From Pedobacter sp. BS3 (GTDB taxonomy: Bacteria > Bacteroidota > Bacteroidia > Sphingobacteriales > Sphingobacteriaceae), in the NCBI RefSeq assembly GCF_008274585.1, contig NZ_VTRT01000007.1:62001-126000 (forward strand): a DNA stretch of 64,000 bases. The letters run 5' to 3'. The notes beneath the pieces are model-generated. The model ran no database searches, was not told the DNA's origin, and was given only the letters and a program-made list of their open reading frames with translations. Of this stretch, positions 8,932 through 18,177 are shown one piece after another; the stretch's first letter is position 1, and each line of letters begins with the position of its first letter. The translations under genes and the position numbers were made by a program.

Positions 8932-9621
8932 CTATTTATTAAATAATTGAGCTAATGTATCTCCCATTTTCCTCCCTCTTTTATCGGAATAATAAGCGTA
9001 TGCACCATAATGAGGAATACAAAAAATATCTAGATCATTTAGGTTTCCCTTTTTTACTGTGTCGCTAACTTGTAAAATATTCTTTACACCATATTTTTTA
9101 AGCATTTTTTCATTAGTCAAAAAAAGTATGTTTTTGGGCTTAAGGATATCTATGAACTCCAAAGTTTTACTGATACAGAAATTACGCATTTCTATTGGTA
9201 TTGAGTTTAAATCTTTTTCGGTTTTTGTATTAAAATAAATCATATTCATCATTACCGCATTTTTTAGTACAGATTTAAGTCCGTTTTCTTCAGTAAAAAC
9301 CTTACTAAACGCCGCACGCATTGTATCAGCGCCTTTATTCTTATCTTCTATTTCCCAATAAGGTTTTTCTACCAATGTATTTACGCCATAATAAAGACTT
9401 TCATTTGTTCTTTTATCTTTTTTGTTCCTTTCAAGCCACTTAGAGTATTTTCCCTCTCCACCGGGATTAATACCAATTATCAATAAATCAGGGTTATATT
9501 TATTTATCGGGGTTTGAAAAACATAAAAATCTAAATCAATTTCTTTGGCATATTCATGACATTGGCTATTTACTTCTTCAAGCCACAAGTCTCTTTTTGG
9601 GATAAAATGTTTATTATTCAT
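8932..9621 (-). CDS. Uracil-DNA glycosylase superfamily protein
   Basis: 229 residues. The UDG fold is suggested by LLIIGINPGGEGK (motif 1 position, residues ~49-61), the central NMIYFNT and KPKNILFLTNE, and a C-terminal IPHYGAYAYY in the place of the HPS motif. The classical GQDPY is absent, so it belongs to a divergent family and substrate specificity cannot be told. Its ATG overlaps the exonuclease stop codon (ATGA), implying translational coupling. The gene is AT-rich compared with the neighbouring housekeeping genes. Confidence 0.6.
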   Translation of the reverse strand: MNNKHFIPKRDLWLEEVNSQCHEYAKEIDLDFYVFQTPINKYNPDLLIIGINPGGEGKYSKWLERNKKDKRTNESLYYGVNTLVEKPYWEIEDKNKGADTMRAAFSKVFTEENGLKSVLKNAVMMNMIYFNTKTEKDLNSIPIEMRNFCISKTLEFIDILKPKNILFLTNEKMLKKYGVKNILQVSDTVKKGNLNDLDIFCIPHYGAYAYYSDKRGRKMGDTLAQLFNK

Positions 9622-10103
9622 AATCTTTCTTTATTCTTTAAATGTATTAAAAATAATTCAGCACAAGCCATTGCATTGCTCAATGCGTCGTGGTGGTTAA
9701 ATGGTATATTATATTGTTTGCATAACGAAGCCAGGTCATTTCCGAAAATTCTATGGGTACAGTGTCCGACAAAAGGAAAGAATGCTAAATTATAATATTT
9801 CAGAGTTTGCCTTAAACAAGGAAAATTAAAGGCGAAGCCGTTATGAGCAACTATATGCTGGAATCGAATAAAAACTCCAATTTGTTCCCAAATTTCATCG
9901 AACGCCTGCGCATCTGCTGTTTGCTCGGAAGTAATTCCGTGGATATTTGAAAACTTATCGCGGTAGTAATTGTCAGGAGGCTGAATTAAACCAGATAGCT
10001 TTTGGGTTATAATTCCATTCTTCACCCGGACTAACCCAATCTGGCAGATACTCCAACGTTTACCATGTGCGGTTTCGAAATCAATAGCGGTAAAGCTTTT
10101 CAT
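9618..10103 (-). CDS. DnaQ-like 3'-5' exonuclease
   Basis: 161 residues, a single DEDDh-type exonuclease domain as in the DNA polymerase III epsilon family. ExoI is seen in FTAIDFETA (Asp, Glu), ExoII in HIVAHNGFAFNFPCL, and ExoIII in HHDALSNAMACAEL (His, Asp). It would degrade single-stranded DNA or RNA 3' ends with two metal ions. It starts 3 bases after the small zinc-finger gene and overlaps the UDG-like gene by 4 bases, so it is the core of a coupled operon. Confidence 0.8.
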   Translation of the reverse strand: MKSFTAIDFETAHGKRWSICQIGLVRVKNGIITQKLSGLIQPPDNYYRDKFSNIHGITSEQTADAQAFDEIWEQIGVFIRFQHIVAHNGFAFNFPCLRQTLKYYNLAFFPFVGHCTHRIFGNDLASLCKQYNIPFNHHDALSNAMACAELFLIHLKNKERL

Positions 10104-10106
10104 AAT

Positions 10107-10229
10107 TTACAATGCTGGTGCATGTTTCCCTTTATGCGCCCCATTGGGATGCTTGGAACAACTTGAATTGGTTAAGCTGGATACGTTAGTGTACTTTTGT
10201 CCACAATACTCACAATAATAATTTGCCAT
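10107..10229 (-). CDS. 40-aa zinc-finger-like protein
   Basis: ATG at 10229, stop at 10107. The product starts MANYYCEYCGQKYTNVSSLT and ends KGKHAPAL. C6-x2-C9 near the start, followed by C24 and H27, looks like a C2CH/C2H2-like zinc knuckle. Similar short proteins occur in Bacteroidota (family knowledge, not searched). It lies between the AAA gene and the exonuclease with gaps of 23 and 3 bases, which supports it as a real operon member and possible nucleic-acid adaptor. Confidence 0.7.
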   Translation of the reverse strand: MANYYCEYCGQKYTNVSSLTNSSCSKHPNGAHKGKHAPAL

Positions 10230-10252
10230 TTTTATTAATATTACAGGTTTAT

Positions 10253-11381
10253 TTAATTTTCGTTCGGTATTTTAAATCCAATTTGGTTAGCTTTCGCTAA
10301 TTGTAGAAAAGCCTTTTCATCCTGATTATAAATGGATGTTAGTGTCATAGGCTGATAGATATCTGAGCTAAAGCCCAATTTGGCTGAAAGTTGCCTGGCT
10401 TTTTTAATTTCAAGTTCCTTAAACTCGTATTTAGCAATTAACCTGCCTTTGCGCAATAACGCGTTATCAATTTTTGAAATGTCGGTATTAAAAGAGCAGA
10501 TTACCTGAATATTTAAACAGTCTGCCAATAGCCCGTCTGAAATATTCAACAAAGCAGAAACGGGCGAAGCCCCATTCTGCTCCCGGTCGACAACAATATT
10601 TTCCGCATCTTCAATTACAAGAACCGCATTGGTATGGTATATAAGAATGGAAATAAGATTTGGGCTTGCAAGAGCACTTGCCATATTGGGTGGCAAAAAG
10701 ATTACAGTTTTTTTTAGTGCAGTAATTAAATAACGTATATATGAAGTTTTTCCGGTGCCCGGTTTACCATGCAGTAGTACAAGTCCTTTGTCATTCTTCT
10801 TTGATAAACGCTTGAGTATGGTTTTATGAATGTCTATGAAATCATCATTATAATTATCTTCAATGCTTAGTTTGGGTTTAGTGATTGGTAGGTATCTGGT
10901 TTCAATGCCTTCTGGACCATTTATGAGTAATGCAATTTCGGGGTTACACTTTGGTTTTCGCTTTTTAAATTTGCGAAGGTCGTTAATAATCCTCTCGATT
11001 TTAGTCAGGTGTTCTTTGAAATAGAAAGCGAATTATTGAGGTGTTAACATAAAAACAGATAATCAAGTCTTCATATAAAAAATAAAAAACCTCATCGGGG
11101 TCTCCTTTCTTATGCTGATTGTCAAACTCCTTATTATAATAATGTCTTTTTATCTCTGATGAATAGTTGTCAATAAGCCAGCCATTGGCCTTTTTATAAT
11201 CAATATCTTCTTCGTAAATAGAATTAGGAATATTATTAAAATGTGCTATAAACAGAGTGAAACCATTGAGATACCTGTGTTTTTCTGAGAAAACCTCCGA
11301 AATCCTCATTTTAGAAGTTGTTTCGCTAAGATCAAAGGCCTTGTAGGCTTCATCGTTCAATGTAAGGTTAGTTGTTTGCAT
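10253..11381 (-). pseudogene. AAA ATPase split by a frameshift
   Basis: Two frames encode one protein. Frame 1 (11381 to stop at 11001) gives 126 residues starting MQTTNLTLNDEAYKAF. Frame 2 runs from about 11035 to 10253 and encodes EHLTKIERII, Walker A LVLLHGKPGTGKTSYIRYL near 10760, Walker B VLVIEDAENIVVD near 10610, and sensor/Arg-finger region DNALLRKGRLIAKYEF. Frame 2 has no ATG, GTG or TTG before Walker A and is closed upstream by a TAA, so it cannot start alone. A one-base insertion near 11015-11032 explains this; a programmed +1 shift or a sequencing error are alternatives. It is the first gene of the leftward operon with the zinc-finger, exonuclease and UDG-like genes. Confidence 0.7.
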
Positions 11382-11404
11382 ACTTCATGTCTCTAATTTC
11401 CATT

Positions 11405-11412
11405 CAAAAGTA
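11405..11412 (-). promoter_or_regulatory. -7 box TACTTTTG of the leftward AAA/exonuclease operon
   Basis: On the minus strand, TACTTTTG fits TAnnTTTG and lies 23 bases before the ATG at 11381. A TTTG (11427-11430, minus strand) is nearby but only 14 bases away, closer than the usual ~19-21. Confidence 0.4.
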
Positions 11413-11650
11413 GCAGCATGAAGCGCCAAAGAATGTCGCTCTGAAAATTTCTTTTTAAAAGGAGAGGATTAGTAACCTTTTCAAGATTTCAGCTTTTAAT
11501 TCCGAATGGCCGGCTTTTCGCCTTGCTCAACTTTTCGCCTTCTACCTTCTCCCCTCCCGCCTCTGCAATATGTCATCCTGTCACTTAATTAGAATTGCCT
11601 GAAAGGTAAAAGAGGCTCAAAAACTGTCAAATTTTAACATAATTACAGTA

Positions 11651-11666
11651 TTGGCACAAGGGTTGA
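11651..11666 (+). promoter_or_regulatory. Sigma-54-like -24/-12 element before dnaK
   Basis: TTGGCACAAGGGTTGA resembles TTGGCACNNNNNTTGC. The -24 part is perfect; the -12 GC is GA. It lies 57 bases upstream of the dnaK ATG. No CIRCE inverted repeat is visible, so heat induction, if any, would use another mechanism. Confidence 0.35.
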
Positions 11667-11722
11667 TGCAACATCAAAAGAATAATAATTAATAAGCGAA
11701 CTATAAGAAAGGAATATACAGC

Positions 11723-13645
11723 ATGTCAAAAATTATTGGTATAGACTTAGGAACAACAAACTCTTGCGTAGCGGTAATGGAAGGTAATGAGCCGGTAGTT
11801 ATCGCCAACAGCGAGGGTAAGCGTACAACCCCCTCTATTGTAGCGTTTGTAGAAGGTGGTGAACGTAAGGTTGGTGATCCTGCCAAACGTCAGGCAATTA
11901 CTAACCCTAAAAAAACCATCTACTCTATCAAACGCTTTATGGGAAACAGCTATGACGAATGTAAAAGGGAAATCGACCGTGTGCCTTATAAAGTGGTTAA
12001 AGGTGACAACAATACGCCTCGTGTAGAAATAGATGACCGTAAATATACTCCCCAGGAGATTTCGGCCATGATTCTTCAGAAGATGAAGAAAACAGCTGAA
12101 GATTTTTTGGGACAGGAAGTTTCGGAGGCGGTGATTACTGTACCTGCCTATTTTAACGATGCGCAGCGTCAGGCGACCAAGGAAGCCGGTGAAATTGCAG
12201 GATTGAGTGTAAAACGTATCATCAACGAACCTACAGCAGCAGCTTTGGCTTACGGACTTGACAAGGCCCACAAGGATATGAAGATCGTAGTGTTCGACTG
12301 CGGTGGTGGTACCCACGACGTTTCTGTGCTTGAGTTGGGTGATGGCGTTTTTGAAGTGAAGTCTACTGACGGTGATACCCACCTTGGTGGTGATGACTTT
12401 GACCAGGTGATCATTGACTGGTTAGCCGAAGAATTTAAGAATGAAAACGGCATGGACCTCACCAAGGATCCGATGGCTTTACAACGCTTAAAAGAAGCTG
12501 CCGAAAAAGCTAAAATCGAGCTGTCAAGCTCTACTGCTACAGAAATTAACCTGCCATATATAACCGCCGACCAAAGCGGTCCTAAACACCTTGTACGCAA
12601 TCTGTCACGTGCCAAATTTGAGCAATTAGCAGACAGCTTAATTAAGCGTACTATTGAACCCTGCCGTTCTGCCTTGAAAAATGCAGGATTGAAGGCTTCT
12701 GATATTGATGAAGTGATTCTGGTGGGTGGTTCTACCCGTATTCCGGCTATCCAGGAAGCCGTTAAGAGCTTCTTTGGTAAAGAACCGTCAAAAGGTGTAA
12801 ACCCCGACGAAGTGGTTGCTATTGGTGCGGCTATACAAGGTGGCGTATTAACCGGTGAGGTAAAAGATGTGTTATTATTAGACGTTACCCCGCTGTCGTT
12901 AGGTATTGAAACCATGGGCGGTGTAATGACCAAGCTCATCGAGGCTAACACAACCATCCCGACCAAAAAATCGGAAGTATTCTCCACCGCATCTGATAAT
13001 CAGCCTTCGGTTGAGATTCATATTCTGCAGGGTGAGCGTCCGATGGCTAATCAGAACCGTACTATTGGCCGTTTCCACTTAGACGGAATACCGCCTGCAC
13101 CTCGTGGTGTGCCTCAAATTGAAGTGACTTTTGATATTGACGCAAACGGTATCCTGCACGTATCTGCCAAAGATAAAGCGACCGGTAAGGAACAAAAAAT
13201 CCGTATCGAAGCGTCTTCCGGATTGACTGATGATGAAATCAAGAAGATGAAAGATGAAGCGGAAGCCAATGCCGAGGCCGACAGAAAAGCTAAAGAAGAG
13301 GTAGATAAGCTGAACAGTGCCGATGCGCTGATATTCTCAACTGAAAAACAGCTGAAGGAATATGGCGATAAAATTTCAGCCGATAAGAAAGCTCCGATTG
13401 AGGCTGCGCTTAAGAAGCTGAAAGATGCACATGCAGCTAAAAACTTCGCTGATATTGATGCTTCACAAACTGAGCTTAATAACGCCTGGGCTGCCGCTTC
13501 TGAAGAGATGTACAAAGCTACTCAGGAAAGTGCAGCGGGTGGTCAGCAAAGCGCCGCATCTGATGCCGGTAATGCTTCTGCAAACAACGGTGCCGATGAT
13601 GTAACCGATGTTGACTTCGAAGAAGTGAAAGACGATAAGAGCTAA
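11723..13645 (+). CDS. dnaK: Molecular chaperone DnaK (Hsp70)
   Basis: 640 residues. It is an ATP-driven chaperone that binds exposed hydrophobic peptides with DnaJ and GrpE. The ATPase domain has [17 protein letters not shown], the phosphate-2 loop [15 protein letters not shown] and [15 protein letters not shown]. The linker is [16 protein letters not shown]. The substrate-binding and lid domains follow, ending in an Ala/Ser-rich tail and [15 protein letters not shown]. No dnaJ or grpE is next to it. A strong terminator follows. Confidence 0.98.
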   Translation: MSKIIGIDLGTTNSCVAVMEGNEPVVIANSEGKRTTPSIVAFVEGGERKVGDPAKRQAITNPKKTIYSIKRFMGNSYDECKREIDRVPYKVVKGDNNTPRVEIDDRKYTPQEISAMILQKMKKTAEDFLGQEVSEAVITVPAYFNDAQRQATKEAGEIAGLSVKRIINEPTAAALAYGLDKAHKDMKIVVFDCGGGTHDVSVLELGDGVFEVKSTDGDTHLGGDDFDQVIIDWLAEEFKNENGMDLTKDPMALQRLKEAAEKAKIELSSSTATEINLPYITADQSGPKHLVRNLSRAKFEQLADSLIKRTIEPCRSALKNAGLKASDIDEVILVGGSTRIPAIQEAVKSFFGKEPSKGVNPDEVVAIGAAIQGGVLTGEVKDVLLLDVTPLSLGIETMGGVMTKLIEANTTIPTKKSEVFSTASDNQPSVEIHILQGERPMANQNRTIGRFHLDGIPPAPRGVPQIEVTFDIDANGILHVSAKDKATGKEQKIRIEASSGLTDDEIKKMKDEAEANAEADRKAKEEVDKLNSADALIFSTEKQLKEYGDKISADKKAPIEAALKKLKDAHAAKNFADIDASQTELNNAWAAASEEMYKATQESAAGGQQSAASDAGNASANNGADDVTDVDFEEVKDDKS

Positions 13646-13667
13646 AGTCCGTTTGGCTTAAATAAAC

Positions 13668-13703
13668 AAAAAAGCTACTCAGAAATGGGTAGCTTTTTTG
13701 TTT
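13668..13703 (+). terminator. Rho-independent terminator after dnaK
   Basis: AAAAAAGCTACTC pairs almost perfectly with GGGTAGCTTTTTT around AGAAAT, followed by GTTTT. With A- and T-runs on both sides it can stop dnaK rightward and bcp leftward transcription. Confidence 0.9.
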
Positions 13704-13719
13704 TGAACTAATTTGAATA

Positions 13720-14184
13720 TTATGCTTTCAATAAATCCAGCACCTGTTGTGATGAATTGGTAGTGTCTACCTTATCGATAATTTTTTTGATAATGCCGTT
13801 TTTGTCAATGATAAAAGTTTTTCGGGCAGTACCCATATATTTTTTACCATACATGTTCTTTTCTACCCAAACGCCATATTGTTCAACAATATTTTTGTCG
13901 GTATCGGCAATAAGAGTAAATGGTAGCTGGTGCTTGCCAATAAATTTGGTATGCGATTTCTCATCGTCGGTACTTACGCCGATTACCTCAAAGCCCTGGT
14001 GTTGCAATTGCTGGTAATTATCCCTGAAGTTACATGCTTCGCTGGTACAGCCCGGCGTATCATCTTTAGGATAAAAATATAATATTATATCCTTGCCTTT
14101 AAAATCGCCAAGCGATACGGGTTTGCCATCCTGGTTGTTGGCGGTGAAATTAGGGGCTTTATCGCCTTCTTTTAATTGTGCCAT
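13720..14184 (-). CDS. bcp: Thioredoxin-dependent thiol peroxidase (BCP/PrxQ type)
   Basis: 154 residues. It reduces hydrogen peroxide and organic peroxides in the cytoplasm, with electrons from thioredoxin. The peroxidatic and resolving cysteines are five apart in DDTPGCTSEACNFRDNY. The AhpC/TSA fold is seen from DKAPNFTANNQDGK to FIIDKNGIIKKI. Length is typical. It is convergent with dnaK and has no partner gene. Confidence 0.95.
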   Translation of the reverse strand: MAQLKEGDKAPNFTANNQDGKPVSLGDFKGKDIILYFYPKDDTPGCTSEACNFRDNYQQLQHQGFEVIGVSTDDEKSHTKFIGKHQLPFTLIADTDKNIVEQYGVWVEKNMYGKKYMGTARKTFIIDKNGIIKKIIDKVDTTNSSQQVLDLLKA

Positions 14185-14370
14185 GGTGCTAAGTTAAAAG
14201 TAAAAAGTTGAAAGTGAAAACTCTAAAGTGCATGCGTACAAGCTGTTTGTAAATTCAAAAGTAAAAAGTGAAAATTCAAAAGGCCGTACACACAGGCCAT
14301 TATATAGCTTACAAATGTGTTACTTGTTTTTTGTCTGAATAGTCGGGATTTTCCCGAACATACGCATTAG

Positions 14371-14582
14371 CGTCAAGTTAAGAAGCTAAAAAGCCCCCTG
14401 CCGTCCTTCCGGACTTGATCCGGAATCTCCTTAATAGTAGCATAAACCCAGCATTAAGACCCTGAATCAAGTTCAGGGTGACGAGGGTTCTGGGCTTTTT
14501 AGCTCTGCCTGTACTTTTTCTTTTTTATTCAACTATTTAATTATCAATCAATTATGTGTAATCTCATAAAATTAACTTGACG
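14371..14582. repeat. Nested palindromic (MITE-like) element
   Basis: Inside the 451-base gap between bcp and the M23 gene. Outer arms CGTCAAGTTAA (14371-14381) and TTAACTTGACG (14572-14582) enclose inner arms AGCTAAAAAGCCC (14384-14396) and GGGCTTTTTAGCT (14492-14504). A centre with CCTGAATCAAGTTCAGG adds a further palindrome. It has no ORF. Flanking DNA is low-complexity (AAAGTAAAAAGTTGAAAG type). It looks like a non-autonomous repeat or folded intergenic element; function unknown. Confidence 0.55.
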
Positions 14583-14635
14583 CGTATGCGAACATACGGG
14601 ACTCAACTTTTCACTTTCGACTTTTCACTTTCACA

Positions 14636-16348
14636 CTATTTATAAAATGTTGCCGTGTAGGTTGTGCTGTTTTGCTTTAAATCGGTAACAACTAATTGGA
14701 ATGTATGTTTCCCGGGTTTAAGATTATCCTCAAAAGTGTGCCATAGAGTTGCTGTAGACGGATTAAATTCCATCAATACCCAGTTGCCGTCAATATAACC
14801 GTTGAATGTGCCTATACCGGTAAGGTTGTCGGAAATACGGAAAGATATCCGCTCTATGCCTGCAAGTGATTTTCCGTCGCTGATATTGAGCGGACGTATT
14901 ACCGGTGCAATGGTATCTACACCGACATAAAAATTACCAAAATTTCGTGTGGTAGTTTTTACATAGCCGTTGTCAAACTTTCCGCCCTGTGGTATGCCAC
15001 GCGTATCCATAATAATGGCCTTAGGCTGAAGCTCGGGACGAAGGGTTGAGTCGGGCTTTATCCATAGCTCGTATCCCTGATGTACCGGGATAAGCCGGGT
15101 ATGGATATGTTCTGTTTTTGAATATCCACGGATCGGCTTGGCACTTTCCGAATATTGAAAGCTGATATCACTGTACAGGTTCCCTTTTGGGATGAATACG
15201 CGTACATTTTCATTGCTGAACTCGTTATCCTGGTTGTACAAAAATGTTTTTACACCGGGCGTTTCTTTGGCTTCTAAAATAGCTTTGGGGTTATATTTTA
15301 ATTTAAAACTTAGTGTGCTGGTATTTCCCCGGGCATCTTTAACGATATATTGCAGGTTGTGCACCGAATCGTCGCTAAGCCGGATAATGCCACGATTTTG
15401 AACAATTTTATAAATGGTTAGTGGATTTCCGGGTTCCACAAAGCTCTTTTGTATGGTTCGGCCCATAGTGAGTAATGCCGGATAATCGATGTGCGAGTTG
15501 ACGGCCCGGCTGTTCTGGAAAAAGAATCCTTCTAATGCCGACAGGTAAATGGGCTGACCGTCTAATTGCAACTCGATAGAATATACGCCGTTCTTATTGC
15601 CTCCGGGGACATTCTGATCGTATGTCATTATACCGAAACCAACTTCATTACCTGCCTGTATAACCGGAGATTGGTTGATATGATAATTACCATTTGCGCC
15701 TACTATCTGGAAATATTGTTTTGGCGTATTCTGGCTAAAGGGCAGTCCGTTGAGGCGATACATATATAAACCATTAATAACCGGTTTTACATTGTCGGGT
15801 ACTTCCAGGCCAAATAATTGGGGGTTAATGGTTTCTTCAGTTTTAGTATCGCGTATCTCGAAATGAAGATGTGGCCCGGCAACAGCACCGGTACGCCCCG
15901 ACCAGGCAATAATCTCACCTTTTTTTACGGGAATCTCTATGGGCATTAACGGAAAATCAACATCAAACCGTTGCTGTCGGTACTGATACGCTTTTACTGC
16001 CTGACTAATGCGGGCGTTAAAACGTTGTAAATGCATATATACCGTGGTATAGCCATTGGGGTGATTGATATAGACGATGTTGCCTCCGCCGCCAATTTGT
16101 ACGCGTAGGCGGGAAATATAGCCGTCTTCGCGGGCATAAACGGGGTAACCTTCACGCTGGTTAGTGCGGTAATCCAGCCCGGAATGAAAATGTCCACCAC
16201 GGATCTCGCCGAATGAACCTGCCAGTGATGGCGGTAGGTCTAATGGTTTGGTGAAATAATCATGGGGATAATTTCGTGAAGTATATACATCTTGTGCTGT
16301 AAGCCGGAGAGTGATTGAAAGAAATAATAAAAGGTTAAATAGCTTCAT
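14636..16348 (-). CDS. Secreted M23 family metallopeptidase
   Basis: 570 residues with a signal peptide (MKLFNLLLFLSITLRLTAQ). The M23/LytM zinc peptidase domain occupies residues ~40-180: GGHFHSGLDYRT gives the first His and Asp, and GPHLHFEIRD the catalytic and zinc His pair. It would cleave peptidoglycan cross-bridges, or act as a LytM factor, in the periplasm. The remaining ~390 residues look like Ig-like beta domains and a Pro/Arg-rich surface region typical of Bacteroidota LytM proteins. Confidence 0.88.
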   Translation of the reverse strand: MKLFNLLLFLSITLRLTAQDVYTSRNYPHDYFTKPLDLPPSLAGSFGEIRGGHFHSGLDYRTNQREGYPVYAREDGYISRLRVQIGGGGNIVYINHPNGYTTVYMHLQRFNARISQAVKAYQYRQQRFDVDFPLMPIEIPVKKGEIIAWSGRTGAVAGPHLHFEIRDTKTEETINPQLFGLEVPDNVKPVINGLYMYRLNGLPFSQNTPKQYFQIVGANGNYHINQSPVIQAGNEVGFGIMTYDQNVPGGNKNGVYSIELQLDGQPIYLSALEGFFFQNSRAVNSHIDYPALLTMGRTIQKSFVEPGNPLTIYKIVQNRGIIRLSDDSVHNLQYIVKDARGNTSTLSFKLKYNPKAILEAKETPGVKTFLYNQDNEFSNENVRVFIPKGNLYSDISFQYSESAKPIRGYSKTEHIHTRLIPVHQGYELWIKPDSTLRPELQPKAIIMDTRGIPQGGKFDNGYVKTTTRNFGNFYVGVDTIAPVIRPLNISDGKSLAGIERISFRISDNLTGIGTFNGYIDGNWVLMEFNPSTATLWHTFEDNLKPGKHTFQLVVTDLKQNSTTYTATFYK

Positions 16349-16444
16349 TTATGGTAGGAAGTATAAAGTTGAAAGTAAAAAGTCAAAAGTTGAGTGTAGC
16401 GACATCACGACCCTTCGGGATTTATTCATCAGTGATATTCATTG

Positions 16445-17056
16445 TTATTTAATATAGAAGTCAAGTAGTTTTTCAGTTTCAAGATAAGCCTCCAGGTGAT
16501 CGCCGATGTGAATTTTACCAACACCTTTTGGTGTGCCGGTAAAAATGAGGTCGCCTTTTTTTAAGGTGATATATTGCGATACAAAAGCTATTATTTTCTC
16601 GAACGAGAAGATAAGGTCTTTGGTATTGCCTTGCTGGACAGAAATATTGTTTATTGAGAGGCCAAAGTTAAGATTATACAGGTTGCTGAAATTGTTCTTA
16701 GGCAGAAACCTGCTCACGGGGGCTGAATTATCAAATGCTTTGGCCAGTTCCCAGGGTAATCCTTTTTCTTTATGCTTTTGCTGAATGTCGCGGGCTGTAA
16801 AATCAATGCCCAGGCCGATTTCATCAAAGTAGTTCCCGGCAAATTTTTCCGAAATGTGCTTTCCTTCTTTGCAGATTTTGATAACAATTTCTACCTCGTG
16901 GTGGATGTTTTCTGAGAAATCCGGGTGATAGAACGGCTTGTTGTCGCGTAGCAGGGCGGTATCCGGCTTTAAAAAAATTACGGGAACTGTTGGAACAGGA
17001 TTATTAAGCTCATGGGCGTGCTCCGCGTAATTTCTGCCAATAGCAATGATTTTCAT
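16445..17056 (-). CDS. Fumarylacetoacetate hydrolase-fold protein (acylpyruvase/oxaloacetate tautomerase type)
   Basis: 203 residues, the size of the short FAHD/YcgM family. IIAIGRNYAEHAHELN at the N terminus, EVEIVIKICKEGK with metal-binding Glu residues, GIDFTARDIQ, and LIFTGTPKGVGKIHIGD near the end are diagnostic. The family hydrolyses acylpyruvates or tautomerises oxaloacetate with a divalent metal; which of these occurs here cannot be told. It stands alone between low-complexity spacers. Confidence 0.85.
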   Translation of the reverse strand: MKIIAIGRNYAEHAHELNNPVPTVPVIFLKPDTALLRDNKPFYHPDFSENIHHEVEIVIKICKEGKHISEKFAGNYFDEIGLGIDFTARDIQQKHKEKGLPWELAKAFDNSAPVSRFLPKNNFSNLYNLNFGLSINNISVQQGNTKDLIFSFEKIIAFVSQYITLKKGDLIFTGTPKGVGKIHIGDHLEAYLETEKLLDFYIK

Positions 17057-17448
17057 ACGGCAAAGTTATTCAGATTTTAGCATATAACAGTTAGCAACTG
17101 ACAAAGAACAACTGACAGTTGTTTCACTCTGGTGCAAGGTTGAGTGGCTTCATGTATGGGTTAGCAGCTTTGATAACTTTTTAAAAGTTGTCAAAGCTAT
17201 TAACACAGGCCTGGCTAAATTAAACCCGATTGACGTGTATACCGGCCTGTGGCTAATGCCGTGCGGCAGGTAAGCGGGCTGGAGTGCAGTATGAACAGAA
17301 AGCGGGACTATAGGTACATAGTTGCAGTAACTTTGCTTTTCTAAGCCCACCCCAGCCCTCCCAACCACGTGCCGCCTTAGCTTTAGCAGTGGCGCAAGGG
17401 AGGGAGGCGCTCCCTGGCTCTATGCACTTACTGCTATAATTGCTATAT
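17057..17448. other. Long intergenic spacer with hairpins
   Basis: No convincing gene. AGCTTTGATAACTTTT (17166-17181) folds onto TAAAAGTTGTCAAAGCT to form a strong hairpin ending at 17198, and ACAGGCC/GGCCTGT arms follow. A string close to GGTGCAAGGTTGAGTGGCT near 17132 recurs near 26546 and 26721, so it is a dispersed host repeat. Short ORFs here are translations of repeats. Confidence 0.6.
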
Positions 17449-17622
17449 CCATTGTCCATTGTCCATTATCAACTGTCCCTTGTCAACTGTCCATTATCAA
17501 CTGTCCATTATCAACTGTCCATTATCAACTGTCCCTTGTCAACTGTCCATTATCAACTGTCCATTATCAACTATCCATTATCAACTATCCATTATCAACT
17601 GTCCCTTATCAACTGTCCATTA
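17449..17622. repeat. 14-bp tandem repeat (CTGTCCATTATCAA type)
   Basis: About twelve imperfect copies of CTGTCCATTATCAA/CTGTCCCTTGTCAA run head to tail just upstream of the str operon promoter. A 65-aa ORF across it (repeating PLSTVHYQL) only reflects the repeat. Copy number may vary between strains. Confidence 0.85.
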
Positions 17623-17669
17623 CTAAAAGAACTATGAACCATTTGCCATTAAACTTTTTCCTTCAACTG

Positions 17670-17701
17670 TTTGAATATCAAAATTAAACTTCTTATCTTT
17701 G
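17670..17701 (+). promoter_or_regulatory. str operon promoter
   Basis: TTTG at 17670-17673, a 20-base spacer and TATCTTTG at 17694-17701 fit the Bacteroidota -33/-7 promoter very well. The rpsL ATG is 50 bases further on. Confidence 0.75.
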
Positions 17702-17751
17702 CGCCCTTAAATAGAATAAAAGCAAATAATTAAAAAGACAAAAAACAGTAA

Positions 17752-18159
17752 ATGCCTACTATTCAGCAATTAGTTAGGAAAGGTAGAGTAGCTCTGGAAG
17801 ACAAGAGTAAGTCGCCAGCGTTGGACAGCTGTCCACAGCGAAGAGGAGTGTGTACCCGTGTATACACCACTACCCCTAAGAAACCAAACTCAGCTATGCG
17901 TAAAGTTGCCCGTGTGCGTTTAACAAATGGCAAAGAAGTAAACGCGTATATCCCTGGCGAAGGGCACAACCTGCAGGAACACTCTATTGTGTTGATTCGT
18001 GGTGGTCGTGTGAAAGATTTACCGGGTGTGCGTTACCACATCATTCGCGGTGCATTAGATACTTCGGGTGTTAATGGCCGTAACCAGCGTCGTTCAAAAT
18101 ATGGTACCAAGCGTCCTAAACCGGGTCAGGCTGCGGCACCAACAGGTAAAAAGAAATAA
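17752..18159 (+). CDS. rpsL: 30S ribosomal protein S12
   Basis: 135 residues. It is a decoding-centre protein controlling fidelity. [11 protein letters not shown] at the start, [19 protein letters not shown] and [17 protein letters not shown] in the middle and the basic tail [13 protein letters not shown] are diagnostic. The Lys positions altered in streptomycin-resistant mutants (TPKKPNS and GRVKDLPG contexts) carry the sensitive residues. First gene of the str operon. Confidence 0.97.
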   Translation: MPTIQQLVRKGRVALEDKSKSPALDSCPQRRGVCTRVYTTTPKKPNSAMRKVARVRLTNGKEVNAYIPGEGHNLQEHSIVLIRGGRVKDLPGVRYHIIRGALDTSGVNGRNQRRSKYGTKRPKPGQAAAPTGKKK

Positions 18160-18177
18160 TAAGGGAGGGAACATACA

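Larger units (their letters stand above)
11382..11722. other. Intergenic region before dnaK
   Basis: 341 bases between divergent genes. Besides the promoters noted separately, 11500-11575 is a pyrimidine-rich stretch of TTTTCGCCTT/CTTCTACCTT type that recurs near 22685-22735, so it is part of a dispersed host repeat. No gene was seen. Confidence 0.6.

Noticed and set aside
11747-12987. Long ORFs antisense to dnaK
   Set aside because: They mirror the strong codon bias of dnaK and have no independent motif.
17449-17622. Possible CRISPR array
   Set aside because: The units are contiguous 14-bp tandem copies without unique spacers, and no cas genes are present.
17440-17637. 65-aa ORF with repeating PLSTVHYQL
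   Set aside because: It is only the translation of the 14-bp tandem repeat and has no protein-like features.
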